Shown here piece after piece: positions 5,241 to 6,074 of a stretch of DNA of 6,074 nt. Position 1 is the first letter of the stretch. Each line of letters opens with the position of its first letter. Below the pieces are notes generated by a model. It was not told the origin of the DNA. It was given only the letters and a program-made list of their open reading frames with translations, and ran no database searches. The translations under genes were made by a program, and so were the position numbers. This stretch comes from Pseudomonadota bacterium. GTDB taxonomy: Bacteria > Pseudomonadota > Gammaproteobacteria > GCA-001735895. Location of the stretch: the NCBI GenBank assembly GCA_022545625.1, contig JACZQS010000159.1:1-6074 (forward strand). Reading direction: 5' to 3'.

Positions 5241-5259
5241 GCTAGTAGACCCATATAAT
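5230..5259 (+). promoter_or_regulatory. lon: Overlapping sigma70 / sigma32-type promoter of lon
   Basis: TTGAAA (5230-5235) is followed after 18 bases by a perfect sigma70 -10 box, TATAAT (5254-5259). The same DNA also reads as a heat-shock promoter: TTGAAA, 14 bases, then CCCATATA (5250-5257), close to the sigma32 consensus CTTGAAA / CCCCATNTA. Start sites for both would lie near 5264-5266, about 20 bases before the lon ATG. In E. coli lon is a sigma32 heat-shock gene with a CCCCATATA -10 element, so the assignment fits the gene. Basal plus heat-induced expression from one site is inferred. Confidence 0.7.
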
Positions 5260-5276
5260 CCTGATATTCAGTAATC

Positions 5277-5280
5277 GAGG
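5277..5280 (+). promoter_or_regulatory. Ribosome binding site of lon
   Basis: GAGG ends 5 bases before the ATG at 5286 and supports this as the start codon of lon. Confidence 0.6.
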
Positions 5281-5285
5281 CGTTC

Positions 5286-6074
5286 ATGTCAGAATCCCAG
5301 AACTTACCGCTTGCAGAAACTACTAACAGGCAACTGATCCCGGTCTTGCCATTGCGTGATGTGGTGGTCTATCCGCATATGGTGATTCCACTATTCGTCG
5401 GTCGAGAAAAGTCGATTCTCGCACTGGAAGCGGCGATGGCCGATAATAAAAAGATTTTGTTACTGGCACAGAAAAATGCGGAAGTGGATGACCCGGCGCA
5501 AAAAGATCTTTACCAGATAGGTACCCTGTCGACCATATTACAAATGCTCAAATTACCCGATGGTACCATCAAGGTGCTGGTTGAAGGTGGTGAGCGGGTA
5601 CAGGTTGATAGTATCCTGGAGACCATGGATTATTTCTCTGCATCGACCCAGATGCTGGAGAAAGCCGTGCTGGTTGATGATCGTGAAGCCGAAGTACTAC
5701 AGCGCTCGGTCCTTAACCTGTTCGACCAGTATGTCAAACTAAACAAAAAAGTACCGCCTGAAATATTGACCTCTCTATCGGGTATCGATGACCCAAGTCG
5801 ACTGGCCGATACTATCGCTGCCCACATGTCATTAAAACTCGATGAAAAGCAGGAAATACTGGAAATCCAGGATCCACGGAAGCGAATCGAGCACATCATG
5901 AGCAAAATCGAAGGTGAAATCGATCTGATGCAGATCGAGAAAAGAATCCGCGGCCGCGTCAAGCAGCAAATGGAAAAAAGTCAGCGCGAGTATTACCTGA
6001 ATGAGCAGATGAAAGCGATTCAGAAGGAACTGGGCGAGATGGAAGATGCGCCCAATGAACTCGCCGACCTGGAA
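5286..6074 (+). CDS. lon: ATP-dependent protease Lon, 3'-truncated by window edge
   Basis: Lon is a soluble homohexameric AAA+ serine protease that degrades misfolded and selected regulatory proteins. The window holds 263 codons, about one third of the usual ~780-800. Visible are the N-terminal substrate-recognition domain with LPLRDVVVYPHMVIPL (21-36) and LKLPDGTIKVLVEG (88-101), followed by helical sequence. The start of the long coiled coil has the conserved YYLNEQMKAIQKELG (236-250). The AAA+ module and the Ser-Lys catalytic dyad lie beyond the edge and cannot be checked. The ATG at 5286 is chosen from the GAGG site and the match of the N-terminus to E. coli Lon; it gives a leader a few residues longer. 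Its promoter at 5230-5259 suggests heat-shock control. The frame is open to the last base without a frameshift. Confidence 0.97.
   Translation, partial: MSESQNLPLAETTNRQLIPVLPLRDVVVYPHMVIPLFVGREKSILALEAAMADNKKILLLAQKNAEVDDPAQKDLYQIGTLSTILQMLKLPDGTIKVLVEGGERVQVDSILETMDYFSASTQMLEKAVLVDDREAEVLQRSVLNLFDQYVKLNKKVPPEILTSLSGIDDPSRLADTIAAHMSLKLDEKQEILEIQDPRKRIEHIMSKIEGEIDLMQIEKRIRGRVKQQMEKSQREYYLNEQMKAIQKELGEMEDAPNELADLE

Overview
The window is a conserved housekeeping segment of a gammaproteobacterial chromosome. Every complete protein closely follows the gammaproteobacterial family layout (trigger factor, ClpP, ClpX, Lon). The order cysS, tRNA-Pro/Arg/His/Leu, tig, clpP, clpX, lon matches, from memory, the layout in Pseudomonas and relatives. 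Base composition is moderate and codon use is unremarkable. The species cannot be named from the sequence, and I see no phage, CRISPR, defence or insertion-sequence gene.

Left part (1-1719): the C-terminal ~60% of cysteinyl-tRNA synthetase runs in from the left edge and ends at 867. A good sigma70-type promoter with a GC-rich discriminator (916-944) then leads into four tRNA genes on the + strand: Pro(UGG), Arg(UCU), His(GUG) and Leu(UAG). The spacer between tRNA-Pro and tRNA-Arg (1060-1285) is unusually long. It holds a string of perfect or near-perfect hairpins and a broken second copy of the 3' end of tRNA-Pro, split by a CATGGATG-centred palindrome. This is the least ordinary part of the window.

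Middle and right part (1720-6074): trigger factor and ClpP are separated by only 11 bases and probably form one transcript. ClpX follows after an 80-base gap that holds its own promoter-like site and an inverted repeat near the expected transcription start. A 220-base gap with GC-rich foldable sequence separates clpX from lon. Its last part carries a striking overlapping sigma70/sigma32-type promoter. lon runs off the right edge after its N-terminal third.

Together the protein genes form a protein-quality-control cluster. Trigger factor folds nascent chains at the ribosome, ClpX unfolds tagged substrates into ClpP, and Lon degrades misfolded proteins. The tRNAs and cysS add a translation module upstream. 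I do not see a previously undescribed system here; the points worth checking are regulatory and intergenic.
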